A stretch of 64,000 nucleotides of DNA from Glossina fuscipes (Eukaryota > Arthropoda > Insecta > Diptera > Glossinidae), in contig NW_023998455.1 in NCBI RefSeq assembly GCF_014805625.2, positions 6,489,805 to 6,553,804 on the forward strand. The letters are read 5' to 3'. The stretch's first letter is position 1, and every line of letters starts with the position of its first letter. The notes beneath the pieces are model-generated. The model was not told where the DNA came from and ran no database searches. It worked only from the letters and a program-made list of their open reading frames with translations. Of the stretch, positions 34,128 to 45,075 are shown piece after piece. Both the position numbers and the translations under genes were made by a program.

Positions 34128-36894
34128 ATGGAATTAAGTAACTTTTGTCCCGAGCTACTGACGACAACCGAGCCATGCAAAACGTGTTGCAATCCACAAT
34201 GGTGCTGTCAATGTGTAAAACGCGAGCCTGACGTTTGCGAAGTGTACAGTGATGCAGATATTTTTTATTTCAATTCTTTTGCTAATTTTTAAACTGAAAT
34301 TTTAGGCGAAAACTAGAACCGCTAAATAAAGAGGAATCAATTTGTAGTCCAAGACTTTGTGCTATATTTGGTAAACACGATGAGGATCCGTATGAAAAGC
34401 CTTGTATATTAAAACGTGAGTTTCATGAATTGTTGTAACTTCAAAAAAAAAAAGACGAATTTCATGTGTGCCATCTTGCATTGCAGCTAAGGGACAAAAA
34501 TATGGCAACTATAATTCCCTTGGCGATGTTGTCGGTCTGGTTACTGCGAACTTTCTTTTGAAAACGGATGGTATAGGATTTGATATTGCGCAGCTCCGTT
34601 ATGTCACGTGTCTAGTAGCGTTTGGCGCCTTCCATATATATCCCGCGACGGTACTTAATTCCACGATTTTTGAGGAGATTATGAAAAAAGGGCTTATGCT
34701 ATATTCTGCCTCGCAAAAAGAAAATTATCAACTTATGTCCCCGCCCGATGTATACAGTCCACAAGAGCAAGGCGTTTTAAGAGATTTTGAATTCAACGGA
34801 TTTACGTTTCACATTGAATTGGTAAATATTCCATTGAACGCCTTGAAACACATTATTAAGCGCAGTGATGGCGGTGATATGAGAGGCATGTTACTTGTAA
34901 AAAATATTAAGTCTGCATTGGAAAGTGTCGTTCGTGAAAATATCTACTATCTGTTGTGTGTCAACGGATTTTACTTAATGATATGGCTAAATGATGGCGT
35001 CTATTTCGTTTTTGATGTGTGTGGTAGAAGAACAACAGATTTCAATTCGGATGAGGAGGAGGGTGTGCCCATGTTTATTGGTCTCAAGGCGTTAGATAAT
35101 GTTAATCATCTTATATTAAATTTAAGTGGATTGAATGAAGTAGATCCATGCACTGTACGTGAAATGAAAGTGATCAAGTTGGTCTCACCTTCCGGAAATG
35201 TAATACAACGTTCTTATAGCCGAACACCACCAGAGTATGAGGTCATTAATAACGATTACGCCTATGTAACGGCAAAGTTGCATTTGTCCTTAAACCCAGC
35301 CGCGCTACTGCGTAATCGAAGCGCTTTGCCAGCGGGCATTACAGCCTTAGTGGTGTCGAAGATCAATCATCCGGCTACCTGGACCACCGGAATTGTCGAT
35401 AACATTATATGTTTTGGCGTCAACTTTTGTCAAACATATTGGCATAAATGCACCAGCACTGACCCTGTAGATGTTGACGAATTTCCCAATCAATTCAATA
35501 TTGGACAGTTTCGTGTACACACAGAAATTTTTGCAAAAAAATACACTGGCTTTTGGCGTTGCATACCGAATTACAAATTTTCCGAACTAACGGAAGCCAT
35601 ACAGAGAGCCTTCGATAGCGGAGACACTAAGTTATTATTACAAATCAACTATCAAATCTATGCTATTTGGAAACAAAATGAATTCATATACCTATTCGAT
35701 CCATTTCGACACCGAGTTGTGGGCTTATATGTGCAGCCGTACAGTAAAAAGCATATGGGAAAATTTGCGACTGTAAAAATGTTTCGCTCTTTTGATGTGT
35801 TTGCGATGGTCTTAAATTCCGTGCTACTGGACTCGAATGTATCCAGTCCGTTTTTTCTACATGCCGTGAAAATAGCTCATATACAAGTAAAAAATAAGGC
35901 AGATGGTACACCAGCGCCATATGAAGAGTCTCCCATGGGGTCTGATGGCGAAGTATTATCATTGAATGAGGTAGTTTGCTTTGAAGAGACGGACGAAATG
36001 TGCCGAAAATTAGGGGAGATTAGTGATTTTGAAGAGGAAAGTTCTGAGGTAGAGGAACTTGAATTGAGATCAACGTCCAGTGAAGTTATGGAGGAGGAAG
36101 AAGGTAACGCTGAAATTTCTATGGAAGGCGTCGAAGAGGGGGATGATGAAAAAATTCAAGCAGTGGAGTCAACAATGATACATATCAGTTCATCTACGCG
36201 ATTAATACCCGGAAAACAAAGTTTACATAAGACTCGACCTCCGAGTTTATCGGAACCTGAGATTGAGAAGCCAACAGAAGGGGATGAAAGCTTGAAAGAT
36301 AAAATTCGGAAATATGGAGCCAAAATAGATGAAACGTCGAAAGATAAAGGAATTATATATGGAGAATTGACAGGCGGTGAAGGATTGAAAGATAAAGGTT
36401 TGAAAGATGTAGGAAAAAGGCTTGAAAGGGGAAAAGCTGCAATTGCAGCCGACAGAAGTGCATGTGAAAAGCTTTTCACGGATAGGAGGCGCTTTTGTTT
36501 AGGTCCTAATGCAAGTCATTGCCCGGGACTTGTCAGCAAACCGGTAGATATGGCAGTTGTCAGATCAGAAACAGGCAGTTACAACAGTCTATGCAAACTT
36601 ATATGTGCCGGCTTTAGAGTAGCCGATCGTATACTTGTTGTTACACCATGGAAAAATTTTGTTCTCTTTCGTTGTGTCACCAATAACATGTATCATTATT
36701 TTCTACATAATGGTTGTACATGCAACTTGAATCGCTTTCGCTATTTGAACTTAGAAATGGGTACAGCTGGTCTCGCCTGTTTTCGAGAAATTGATGACGT
36801 GATTAAATTTATGCGCCTTGAACGTAACAGATGCGTTCCAAAGCGATTGGAAGCACATGACGCCTACGATATCTGCCGTGAATATTGCAGATGA
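34128..36894 (+). CDS. Array gene C: tandem-module protein of unknown function (mosaic)
   Basis: Exons 34128-34243, 34306-34415 and 34487-36894 give 877 residues, the shortest member. The N-terminus is Cys-dense (CKTCC, WCCQC). Exon 2 (CAIFGKHDEDPYEKPC) is nearly identical to that of gene D. Module 1 has its hairpin at about 229-255, ending FDVCGRRTTDF as in gene A. Module 2 spans about 340-540 (RNRSALPAG; LLLQINYQIYAIW ... LFDPFRHR at 458-486). An acidic linker (about 590-740) shares the SSSxRLIPGK motif with gene A. The half-module lies at about 743-855. The tail DAYDICREYC is shared with gene D, not gene A. This patchwork suggests gene conversion within the array. Spacing to neighbours is 1.45 and 2.5 kb, same strand. 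Function unknown. Confidence 0.86.
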
Positions 36895-38181
36895 AACTCC
36901 ACTTAATGTAAATCATGAAATTAATTAAATTATTGTTTGTGTGATTATTTACATCATGTTTTTTTTTTTTTAATGTATATATAAAGTTTATTCCATATAT
37001 ATCCTTTCATATTATGTTTAGAAAATATATTACCCCAAATGTGAATTAAACGAAATGCACTTTTGTTTCGGCTTGTAAAGAATTTAATATTTGCCAACTT
37101 ATTCCTTTTATTATTCTGCTAATGCATTCCTTGTCAAAGCCAAGATCTAGGGAAGCTCCCCGTCAATTGCAGATAGGACAGCAGAATAAAAAGAAATTTT
37201 TATAAGGAAGAATGTACTGTGCATATATATACAATATCTGAATTAATGCATTAATTAAAAAAAAAAAAACAAAATCACCGATAAACATATTTAAAATTAA
37301 ATTCGATTTTTAGCGTTTTTTTTATTAGGGAGCAAAGTAATTACAGATGGTCTTATGTCGAGTTTTCATTTCATATCGTCGTTAGGACTGTTTCACAACA
37401 TTGCAAGCGTAACATGCTTGTGAGCATATGACAGCCTCGGTAGCTGCGATCGAGTTGTGTTATACAATGGCATTTGGTTTAAAGTACACGCAGTGCGTCT
37501 TTTATGACCTATTTTTATCCCTATAAAACGCTACATGAAACTTTGTTTTTTTGCAAGTTAACAATACTTCGGCATCTGCATAGAGTTTCATGTCAGTACA
37601 TGAAAGGTGCGTTTTGCGCACTTTACTCTTACAGTGCATAGTATTGCAACCAATTACGAATACATCAAATAGATTACGCATAATATTGAGTATAGTTCAG
37701 TGACAAATGAGGAATTATTAACTCCTAATTATCTTTATAGCTTTCGTTGCGTTGTATATATATACATGTATATATGTAAATTGTTGGTGCCTAGTAGAGC
37801 GGTAAGCAGCGGCAAGCTGGTAGCGAAGAGTAAAGCGGACGAAGTGACGTTGTAGAGAAACATGGGCAAACAAAAGTAGCGCGTTAAGTACGAGTCGTTA
37901 AGTCAAGTTATAAAGTAGTGCAGTCGTCAAACCCTTTCAGCTTAGTTTCGTTAACCTTTATGCTTAGTTGACCGCGAATTTGTATTACTTCACGTTAAAC
38001 GTTAGTCTAATAGGTTTAATTCTCATAACGAGAAGTGGTCGTGTTAATGAAAATTAGTCGGTGACGATTGGCGAAAAGATTAACAAGAATCGGCGGAAGT
38101 TACACAAAAAACAGATTATCAGGTTAACGGATTAAAAATTTCGCAAGGAATCTAGGTAATACTAACTTGCGTGTTTAAGGG

Positions 38182-38218
38182 TATATAAGCAGAATATTTG
38201 CAGAAGGCAGGGTTAGTC
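38182..38218 (+). promoter_or_regulatory. TATA-type core promoter candidate
   Basis: TATATAAG at 38182-38189 is followed at about +33 by an initiator-like TTAGTC (38213-38218). It could drive an unrecognised transcript, or be part of a decayed LTR. No matching second LTR was identified. Confidence 0.3.
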
Positions 38219-39301
38219 GTAAAAAAGACCATTTATTCGCATGCGAGTCGTGAGAATCGGATCAGCGGTGTTGGAAAAGTTTAAGTCACTTCCAAATTGT
38301 TCACCAATTTGCAGGCGATATTTTCGTTTTCGCTTACGAGAGAATGTTTATCACAAAAACTATGCAGTTGCGCAAACAGACAGATGGACAAACGAACTGA
38401 CAGACACGTTTATGTGCATTGCAAAATTTGAAACCAGCCAAGAAGTTATACCTTTTATGCGGTGTTTGAAGTTTGCTTCTGCGCGTTATAAACGCATTGA
38501 AAAAAGAATTAGATTTTGATACACTATCATTTTGGGTAAGCGGAGGCAATTTTTTTCGTTTTTGTACAGAAGCCAATTCTAGTTAAGGTGTTTGAGTTCC
38601 AGAAGTATTCCACAGCGCCAGCTGTGCACTGACGCCAGCGCCCATACCTTTAATTTCGATCATTATCCATCCAGAGAGGATTAGCACTTTATTTTAAAGC
38701 AGAGCTAAATGGGACAACATCTGGAAAGTTGTTCTCGTGCATATACCAAGATCAACAATATATTGAACGGAAGAAAATTTTACTGGGTCCATTCGTAACA
38801 AATGAAGAAACAATAAACATGTACAGACAGTACTGAGAAGATAAAATAGAGCAATGAGCACTTTGCGCGGTAAAGGAATTGGGAAATTGAAAAAAAGTTT
38901 TAAAGGCGAATAGGATCACAATTACAAAATAGTTTAATGAAAACTAGTCAGTCTATATAATTGACCTTCAAATGACATTTGTTATAGATCGAGGTCTTTA
39001 AAGGAGCGAAAAAGATAAAAAAGTCAAGCAAATTTTGAAAGTTTACCACACATGAACGAGAAAGTGTGCTCTCTGGAATTAATGAAGCTTATATCAATGT
39101 TATCAATATTTTCCAAATAAATGACATTGACATTTGAAAAACTTGAAATTATTGAATAAAAATTCTCTGTGAAACAAACTTATACGTATTATAAAAATTT
39201 TCGTTTAAATTATTTGAAAATTTTGAAAAGCGACAAAAAAAGCGAAATTCGTCGTGTAGTTTATAAAAAAAAAAATTGTGAAAAAATTTAAAAGAAAAAA
39301 A

Positions 39302-39311
39302 ATTGCAAATA
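39302..39311 (+). promoter_or_regulatory. Leader motif ATTGCAAATA upstream of gene D
   Basis: Same motif as before gene C, here 78 bases before the ATG. It is preceded by the shared AGCGACAAAAAAA and TCGT-GTA-TTAT-like leader. Confidence 0.35.
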
Positions 39312-39379
39312 ATTAATAAAATAATATTTATTTGTTTGCATAAAAACTTGAAAAAAATTTCCAAAATTTTATATTAAAA

Positions 39380-42300
39380 ATGATGGATTCAACTCAGCAT
39401 TGTGATTGCAATTGTTATCCCGAAGTGGGAGCAGCGAAACCATGTGTCGTGCATAATGATGGGAAACAATTATGTCGATGTTGGATACGTCCGAAAAGAA
39501 CAATCCTGAGCCACGGGTAATATTCAGGCGTCTTTTATTATTAATAACTTTTAAAACCCTTCCGTCCCATAAACAATATTTAGTGAAAAATTGGAACCGC
39601 TGAATAAAAAGGAATCGTATTGTAGTCCAAAGATTTGTGCGATTTTCGGCAAACATGATGAAGATCCATATGAAAAACCGTGCGAGCTAAAACGTAAGTT
39701 TTGGAAAACATTCAACCCAAACATTTTATCTAAAGAGGAAAGAGTTTTATGGATTCATTTTGCAGCTAAAAGGCATAAAAATGAGAATTACAACTCATTG
39801 GGTGAACCTATTGGTCTAGTTGCTTCGACGATCAATGTGGATCGTGGTGGATACAACGTTGGTCAGGTTCGCTTCGCCACGTATTTAATAGCCTTTGCCC
39901 GTTTCCATATAAATCCGGAAACTACCTGGACATCCACTATTATTGATGAGGTTTTGAATAGAGGTTTAATGCTCTACTCTGCCTCACAAAATCAGCCTAG
40001 CGCACCTAGATCGTCACGAAAAACAGATGCATCGCATAGCATAACATCGGGTAGATCGTCGCGAAAAACATATGCACCGCAAGAGAAAAATGTTTCAAGA
40101 GAATTTGAATTAATGGGATGTAAATTTCACATTGAATTGTTGAAGCGCCCATTACCCCCTGATAGACCCGGTGAAGGTGGTGATGGCCAAGACCCAGATT
40201 TCTTACTTTTGGAAAATGTTAATTCTCTTTTAAAGAGCACTATGCGTAAACATACCTACTACCTGTTGTGCATCGAGAAATTTTACATAATGCTCTGGCT
40301 CAGCAGAGGGGCATTTTTCATTTTCGATGTTTGTGGTCGTAAACTCGATGATTTTAAATCGAATGACAAAGACTGCGTAGCTATGCTGATGTGCCTAAGG
40401 ACGTTAGATAATGTTAATCATCTAATTTTAAATCTTAGCGGCTTAAGTAAAAATAGTCCATGTACTTTACGCGAATTAAAAATAGTCAAGCTAATCACAC
40501 CGTCCGGTAACATAATACAACGCGATTATGGTCGAAGGCAACGGGAATATGAAATTATTAATGATGATTACGCGTATGTAAAGGGCAACCTGCATTTGTC
40601 CTTAAATCCAGCCGCACTTCTGCGTAATCGTAGTACTTTGTCAGCGGGCGTAACTGCTTTGCTTGTGTCCAAGATCGATCATCCAGCCGCATGGAACAGC
40701 AAAATAATCGATAAAATCATTTGCTTTGGATTCAATTTTTGCCAAGCACATTGGCTGAAATGTGCCAGCTCTGATCCGATAGACGTTGGCGAATTTCCTA
40801 CTCAGTTCAATATTGGACAGTTTCGTGCTCATGTAGAACTCTTTCCAAAGAAATACAATGGGTTTTGGTATTGCGTGCCGGATTTCATTTCCACGGAATT
40901 AGCTCAAAGTATAAAGAGAGCATTTGAGGAAGGACACAAAAAGTTATTATTGCAAATCAATTACCAAATATACGCTATCTGGAAGCAAAATGGTTTCATC
41001 TTCCTATTTGATCCATTTCGTCATCGAATAGTGGGCTTGTCTGACCAGCCGGACAATATTGGAAAATATTCGACTGTAAAAATGTTTCGATCATTTGATG
41101 TATTTATGTTGGTCTTAAATTCCACACTAATGGACTCTAACAGATCAAGCCCCTTTTCTTTGCACGCTATGAAGGTACGCCATATACAATTGAAAAACAA
41201 AGCCGACGGTACACCAGCGTTATTTGAGGAGCCCATCCTTGGCTCTGATGGTGAAGTAATTTCATTAAATGAGGCTGTTTGCTTTGAAGAGGCTGAGGAC
41301 ATATGTCAAAAGATGTTAGGCGAAATTAGTGATTATGAAGAAGAAGGGTCTGAATTAGAGGAACTTGAATTGAAAACGTCATCTAGCGTATTAGAAGCTA
41401 TGGAAGAGGAAGAAGGTAAAGAAAAGGGTGTTTTCGAAGATATGGAAGGTGTAGAGTCATCGAGCGAGGATGAAGGTAAACGTAAAAAAAAAGGAAAAGG
41501 AAAAAAAGGAAGTGAGGGTAAAGGGGCTAAAGGTAAAGGTGGTAAAGGCGGAAGCGGTAAAGGTAGTAAAAAGAAAGGTGTTGCTCGAGATGCAGACGAT
41601 AAAGTTGGACGAGGCAGTAAAGATGATAAAGCTGGACGAGAGAGTAAAGATGAGAAAGGTAAACGAGGCACTAAAGATGATAAGGCTGGACGAGACAGTA
41701 AAGGTGATAAAGGTGGACGAGTCACTAAAGATGATAAAGCTGGACTCCTCGATAAGGATGATAAGGCTGGAGTAGGCAGCAAGGAAGACAAGTATAAACG
41801 GGATGATCAATATTCCAGGGACCGTGGTGAAGAGGGCGATATTCGAGGCAAAAAACTTGGAAAAACTATAGGAGACGAACAATCAGACTCCGACAAAGAA
41901 AGGTTAGCGGAACTTGAACGACAGAGATTGTTAGAAATTGAAAAGCAAAGAATCAGGGAATTGGAACTTCAAAAGCAAAGTCAAGAAGAGTCGGAAAAAC
42001 AAAGGCAATCCGAGCTGGAAAGGCAAAGAAAGGGCGAATCCGAAAAGATAAGGCCATCAGAAGTAGAAAGGCAAAGGCAAGCCGACTTAGAAAAGAAAAA
42101 GGGAGATGAAGACAAAAGTAAAGAAAAAGAGGACAAAGACAAGAAGAAGAAAGATGCGGATAAGGCCGCACGTTGTCAACGATTGCGAGACGAAAGAATG
42201 AATGTTTCAAAAGTTGATGACGAATGCGAAGAATTCTTTAAAAATGTAATGCGTTTCTGTTCCGCTCCTAATCCAAATCGGTATCCGGGCTGCACTAGTA

Positions 42301-42656
42301 AGCCCGTAGATATGGCGGTTGTCGGTTCGGAATCAGGCAGTTACGACAGTTTATGTAAATTAATATGCGCTGGTTTTGGAAAGGCTGATCGGATATTCAT
42401 TATGACGCCTTGGGCCAATTATGTACTTTTCCGTTGCGTTACTAATGAGTTGAAAAATTATTTCCTCTACGACGGTTGCACTTGCAATATTAATCGTTTT
42501 CGCCATTTAGACCTAAGTATAGGTACAGCCGGTCTTTTATGTTTTAAAGAAATCAACGACATGATTGAATATATGCGTCTCACACGTAAGCAGCGGAATC
42601 GGAAACAGAGTAAGACAAGGGACGCCTACGATATTTGCCGTGAGTTTTGCACATGA
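39380..42656 (+). CDS. Array gene D: tandem-module protein with Lys/Asp repeats and coiled coil
   Basis: Exons 39380-39516, 39584-39693 and 39766-42656 give 1,045 residues. A second ATG follows the first immediately and aligns better with gene A. Cys-bearing N-terminus (CDCNC; CRC; CSPKIC). Module 1 contains WTSTIIDEVLNRGLMLY, an internal duplication of RSSRKT(D/Y)A and a hairpin ending FDVCGRKLDDF (about 246-272). Module 2 has RNRSTLSAG and LLLQINYQIYAIW ... LFDPFRHR (475-504). The linker has three parts: a Gly/Lys stretch, eight 9-residue units of KDDKAGRxS type (691-763), and a Glu/Gln/Arg coiled coil (about 792-877, ERQRLLEIEKQR). The half-module starts at about 910, and the tail DAYDICREFC ends the protein. 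Intron 2 (72 bp) is in frame without a stop, so the open frame reads through it. Closest neighbour by core sequence: gene E. Function unknown. Confidence 0.86.
41592..41807 (+). repeat. 27-bp tandem repeat inside gene D
   Basis: Eight consecutive 27-bp units encode 9-residue repeats of the form KDDKAGRxS/T (for example KDDKAGRES, KDDKAGRDS), with decay in the last units. The repetition keeps several other frames open, which explains the long antisense frames here. Confidence 0.9.
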
Positions 42657-42787
42657 TATGTTGTTACCCATTAAATCGTTTTAGGTTTATATGATTTTTA
42701 TGTTTATGTGAATTTGTTCATCAGACTTTTTTCTATAAACTCTATTTCACTTACCTGTTATAACTTTTAAAAAAAATTGTTGCCTAA

Positions 42788-42793
42788 AATAAA
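42788..42793 (+). promoter_or_regulatory. Polyadenylation signal (AATAAA) of gene D
   Basis: A canonical hexamer about 130 bases after the gene D stop. Confidence 0.45.
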
Positions 42794-43280
42794 TGGGTTA
42801 ATTTTTCAAAAAATTTATGGGAAATTTATGTTCGGCGCTGACCGGACCCTTTCGTAGAATTGGGTTGTTGTGCTCTCTAATGCAACCTTTGAGGAGTGTA
42901 AGATTTATCAGCTGCCGATAGCTTGTTGTCGACACTCTCATGGTGATAAAAATTTTGATAGAATATTTCAATTTTTTATCTAGAGTGGTTAATGACGCAT
43001 GTACTCCCCCCATAGTCAAAAGTAAAAATGACTTTCATTTTCTACCAGATTCTCGTTAGAGGTGGCATACAAAACAAATTCATAATCGAATGCTAAAATA
43101 TACGAGCCCAGCGGTCAAGATATGCGTACGTTTACCAATAATATTTTGCCACGCTGAAGCATAGGTTATGGATGGTGGCCATAAAAGTTACGCTCTGAGG
43201 CGAACATTACTTTCTCATGTCTTTATGGGTTGTAAAATATTGCAGTCTTATAATCATTTTTCAGAAAAATTTGATAAATA

Positions 43281-43469
43281 ATGACAGCATTAGCGCGTGA
43301 TGATGAAACTCTACACATTGGATTGAGGAAAAAGGCGTCTGGACGTATGTCAAATAGTTGTTTCCGACTAGCTTTGGACCATAGTTATTCTCAAGGAACG
43401 TCGATGAATACCTTACCTTACGACATACACACACTGCACGAGGATCCTTACGATGGATATCATTTTTGA
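43281..43469 (+). CDS. Small open frame, possible terminal exon (unassigned)
   Basis: A 62-codon ATG frame lies 18 bases after a good acceptor-like tract (ATCATTTTTCAG, ending 43262). Its composition is protein-like (GLRKKASGRMSNSCFRLALD, then LPYDIHTLHEDPYDGYHF) rather than AT-driven. No relation to the array family and no recognised domain. It could be a small protein, the end of an unannotated gene or a pseudogene piece. Confidence 0.25.
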   Translation: MTALARDDETLHIGLRKKASGRMSNSCFRLALDHSYSQGTSMNTLPYDIHTLHEDPYDGYHF

Positions 43470-43639
43470 ATTTATTTCAAATTCAAAGTACATGTGACCA
43501 CGTAGGGCTAAGGATTTTTCCAGCGTACGTTAAATGGCCCAGAATACCCGATGTATAAAAATGTGCACAAACGTTGAGTGCTATTTTTGAGTTAAAGTGT
43601 TCACCTTGACAATATAAGGGAACCTGAATAAAAATTTTA

Positions 43640-43673
43640 TTACTATTATTATTATTATTACTATTATTATTAA
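43640..43673. repeat. ATT trinucleotide microsatellite
   Basis: An imperfect ATT run with ACT interruptions. Confidence 0.85.
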
Positions 43674-45014
43674 TTTAACGAGCGGAAAAAACTCAAAGGC
43701 AATTGTCCCAAGAAGGTCGTACAGGCCTACATAACATAAAGTGGCTTTTGTTTTGTCTTTGCATCTGCGTGGAATATTTACACAGCAAATGAAGAGCCTG
43801 AGAGGTCGCGAGCCTTATGCGTAAACGTAATATTAAAAATAGAAGTTTGTATTTATGTGTTTATAGGTGAAATTACTAATAGTGGCCAATTTTCATAAGA
43901 AAATGCCAGAAATTAAGAAGGAGATTACGCAGGAGATTCAATCCGATCCAACTTTTCTACATTCATTCAATTCGATTTTGCCGCAAGCGGCTGAAAATAT
44001 AAATTTGCTTTCATATAACAATTTTTCCCAAATAGAACATTACAGGGGGAGTAAAAAGGGAACGACGCATTGCATTGGTCTTCATCCTTGCATCGCTTTG
44101 TGTTTGCGTTAATTTTAGCAAAAACACTTATACCCAGATAGACGAATATATGGACCACATATTTTAAATTGATAAAGAAAAGAACTTTGAATCAATCAGT
44201 ATAATAAAAGGTGGATCTTTCTCACGTCGGTCAGAGTATTGTATACATCGTGAAACAAGCTTGACATACCACTTCACCATTGATGATGTTCTTCTCCTTG
44301 TAAAATCGAGCAAATCAACAATAGATGGCTCACTGTGCTGAGCACAAAACTCGATTCTACGAACTGTCCGAACATTCGCTCCAAATATCATTTCAATATT
44401 GTACCGTTTTTTCCGATTTCGCTTCTGGTACCGTCACTAACAGCTGCTCTGTACGATGATCTATGCATCCTCTAAACTTTATCTTGTTTATCTTCACGTA
44501 GTATTGGTTTGACGTATTGAAAATATTGCTCTCTCTTTCTGTTTTAAAATATAAAGCACGGCTTTGCTAAACGTAAATATCGTTTCGCTAAGCGAAATAA
44601 AGTCGAAAGCATTTGAAGGAAAAATGAATCAAAAAATACCTTAAAAGACAGTCTAAGGGTCGTATTCGTAGCGTCTAACGTGCTGGGAGAGCGCAATACC
44701 AATAAAATCATAGATGGGCAACCAAAAGTTGTGCACACAAACTTTATTAATGGCAATAATAATAATAATAATAAAAGTAATGAATAAACACAGGTTCTTG
44801 TCCGCGCTGAGCCTTTTCTATTAAGGCACGGTGGAGCGTCCTTTGTTATTTCGGTAAATGTCTTTTGAAAAGAAGAAGGGGAAAATGCTTACACAACAAG
44901 TGTCGTCGTACTATGAGAAAAATTCAATTAATTTAAAAAAAAATTTGAAAAACGAAAATAAATTTAATTTTCTCTTTTGTAATAAAACTCGAAAAGTTTA
45001 AAAACAAAACAAAA

Positions 45015-45023
45015 ATTGCAAAC
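45015..45023 (+). promoter_or_regulatory. Leader motif ATTGCAAAC upstream of gene E
   Basis: A variant of the motif before genes C and D, 61 bases before the ATG, followed by CAGTAAAAT. Confidence 0.3.
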
Positions 45024-45075
45024 ATTCAGTAAAATTAATATGTATTTATGTATTGAGAACACGCACACATAAAAA

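Larger units (their letters stand above)
36895..39379. other. Intergenic region C-D
   Basis: The first 150 bases resemble the 3' flank of gene A (TATATAAAGTTTATTCC..., TTTAGAAAATATATTA). At 37780-38560 the composition is more balanced, with a TATA-type promoter (38182) and a 92-codon open frame at 38241-38519 of unknown status. The last ~150 bases are the A-rich leader of gene D. Confidence 0.55.
42657..45075. other. Intergenic region D-E
   Basis: It holds an AATAAA at 42788, an ATT repeat (about 43640-43673), a 62-codon open frame behind a splice-acceptor-like tract (43281-43469, listed separately), another open frame behind TTTATAG at 43867-44112 without a recognisable domain, and the A-rich gene E leader at the end. 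Confidence 0.5.

Noticed and set aside
41333..41882. Long antisense frames (152 and 141 codons) and a 101-codon alternate sense frame inside gene D
   Set aside because: They are kept open by the 27-bp repeat and Lys/Gly-rich codon use. They have no start context or domain of their own.
43867..44112. 81-codon frame after a TTTATAG tract
   Set aside because: It lacks an ATG at the start, and no domain or partner exon was found. It is too weak to annotate as a gene.
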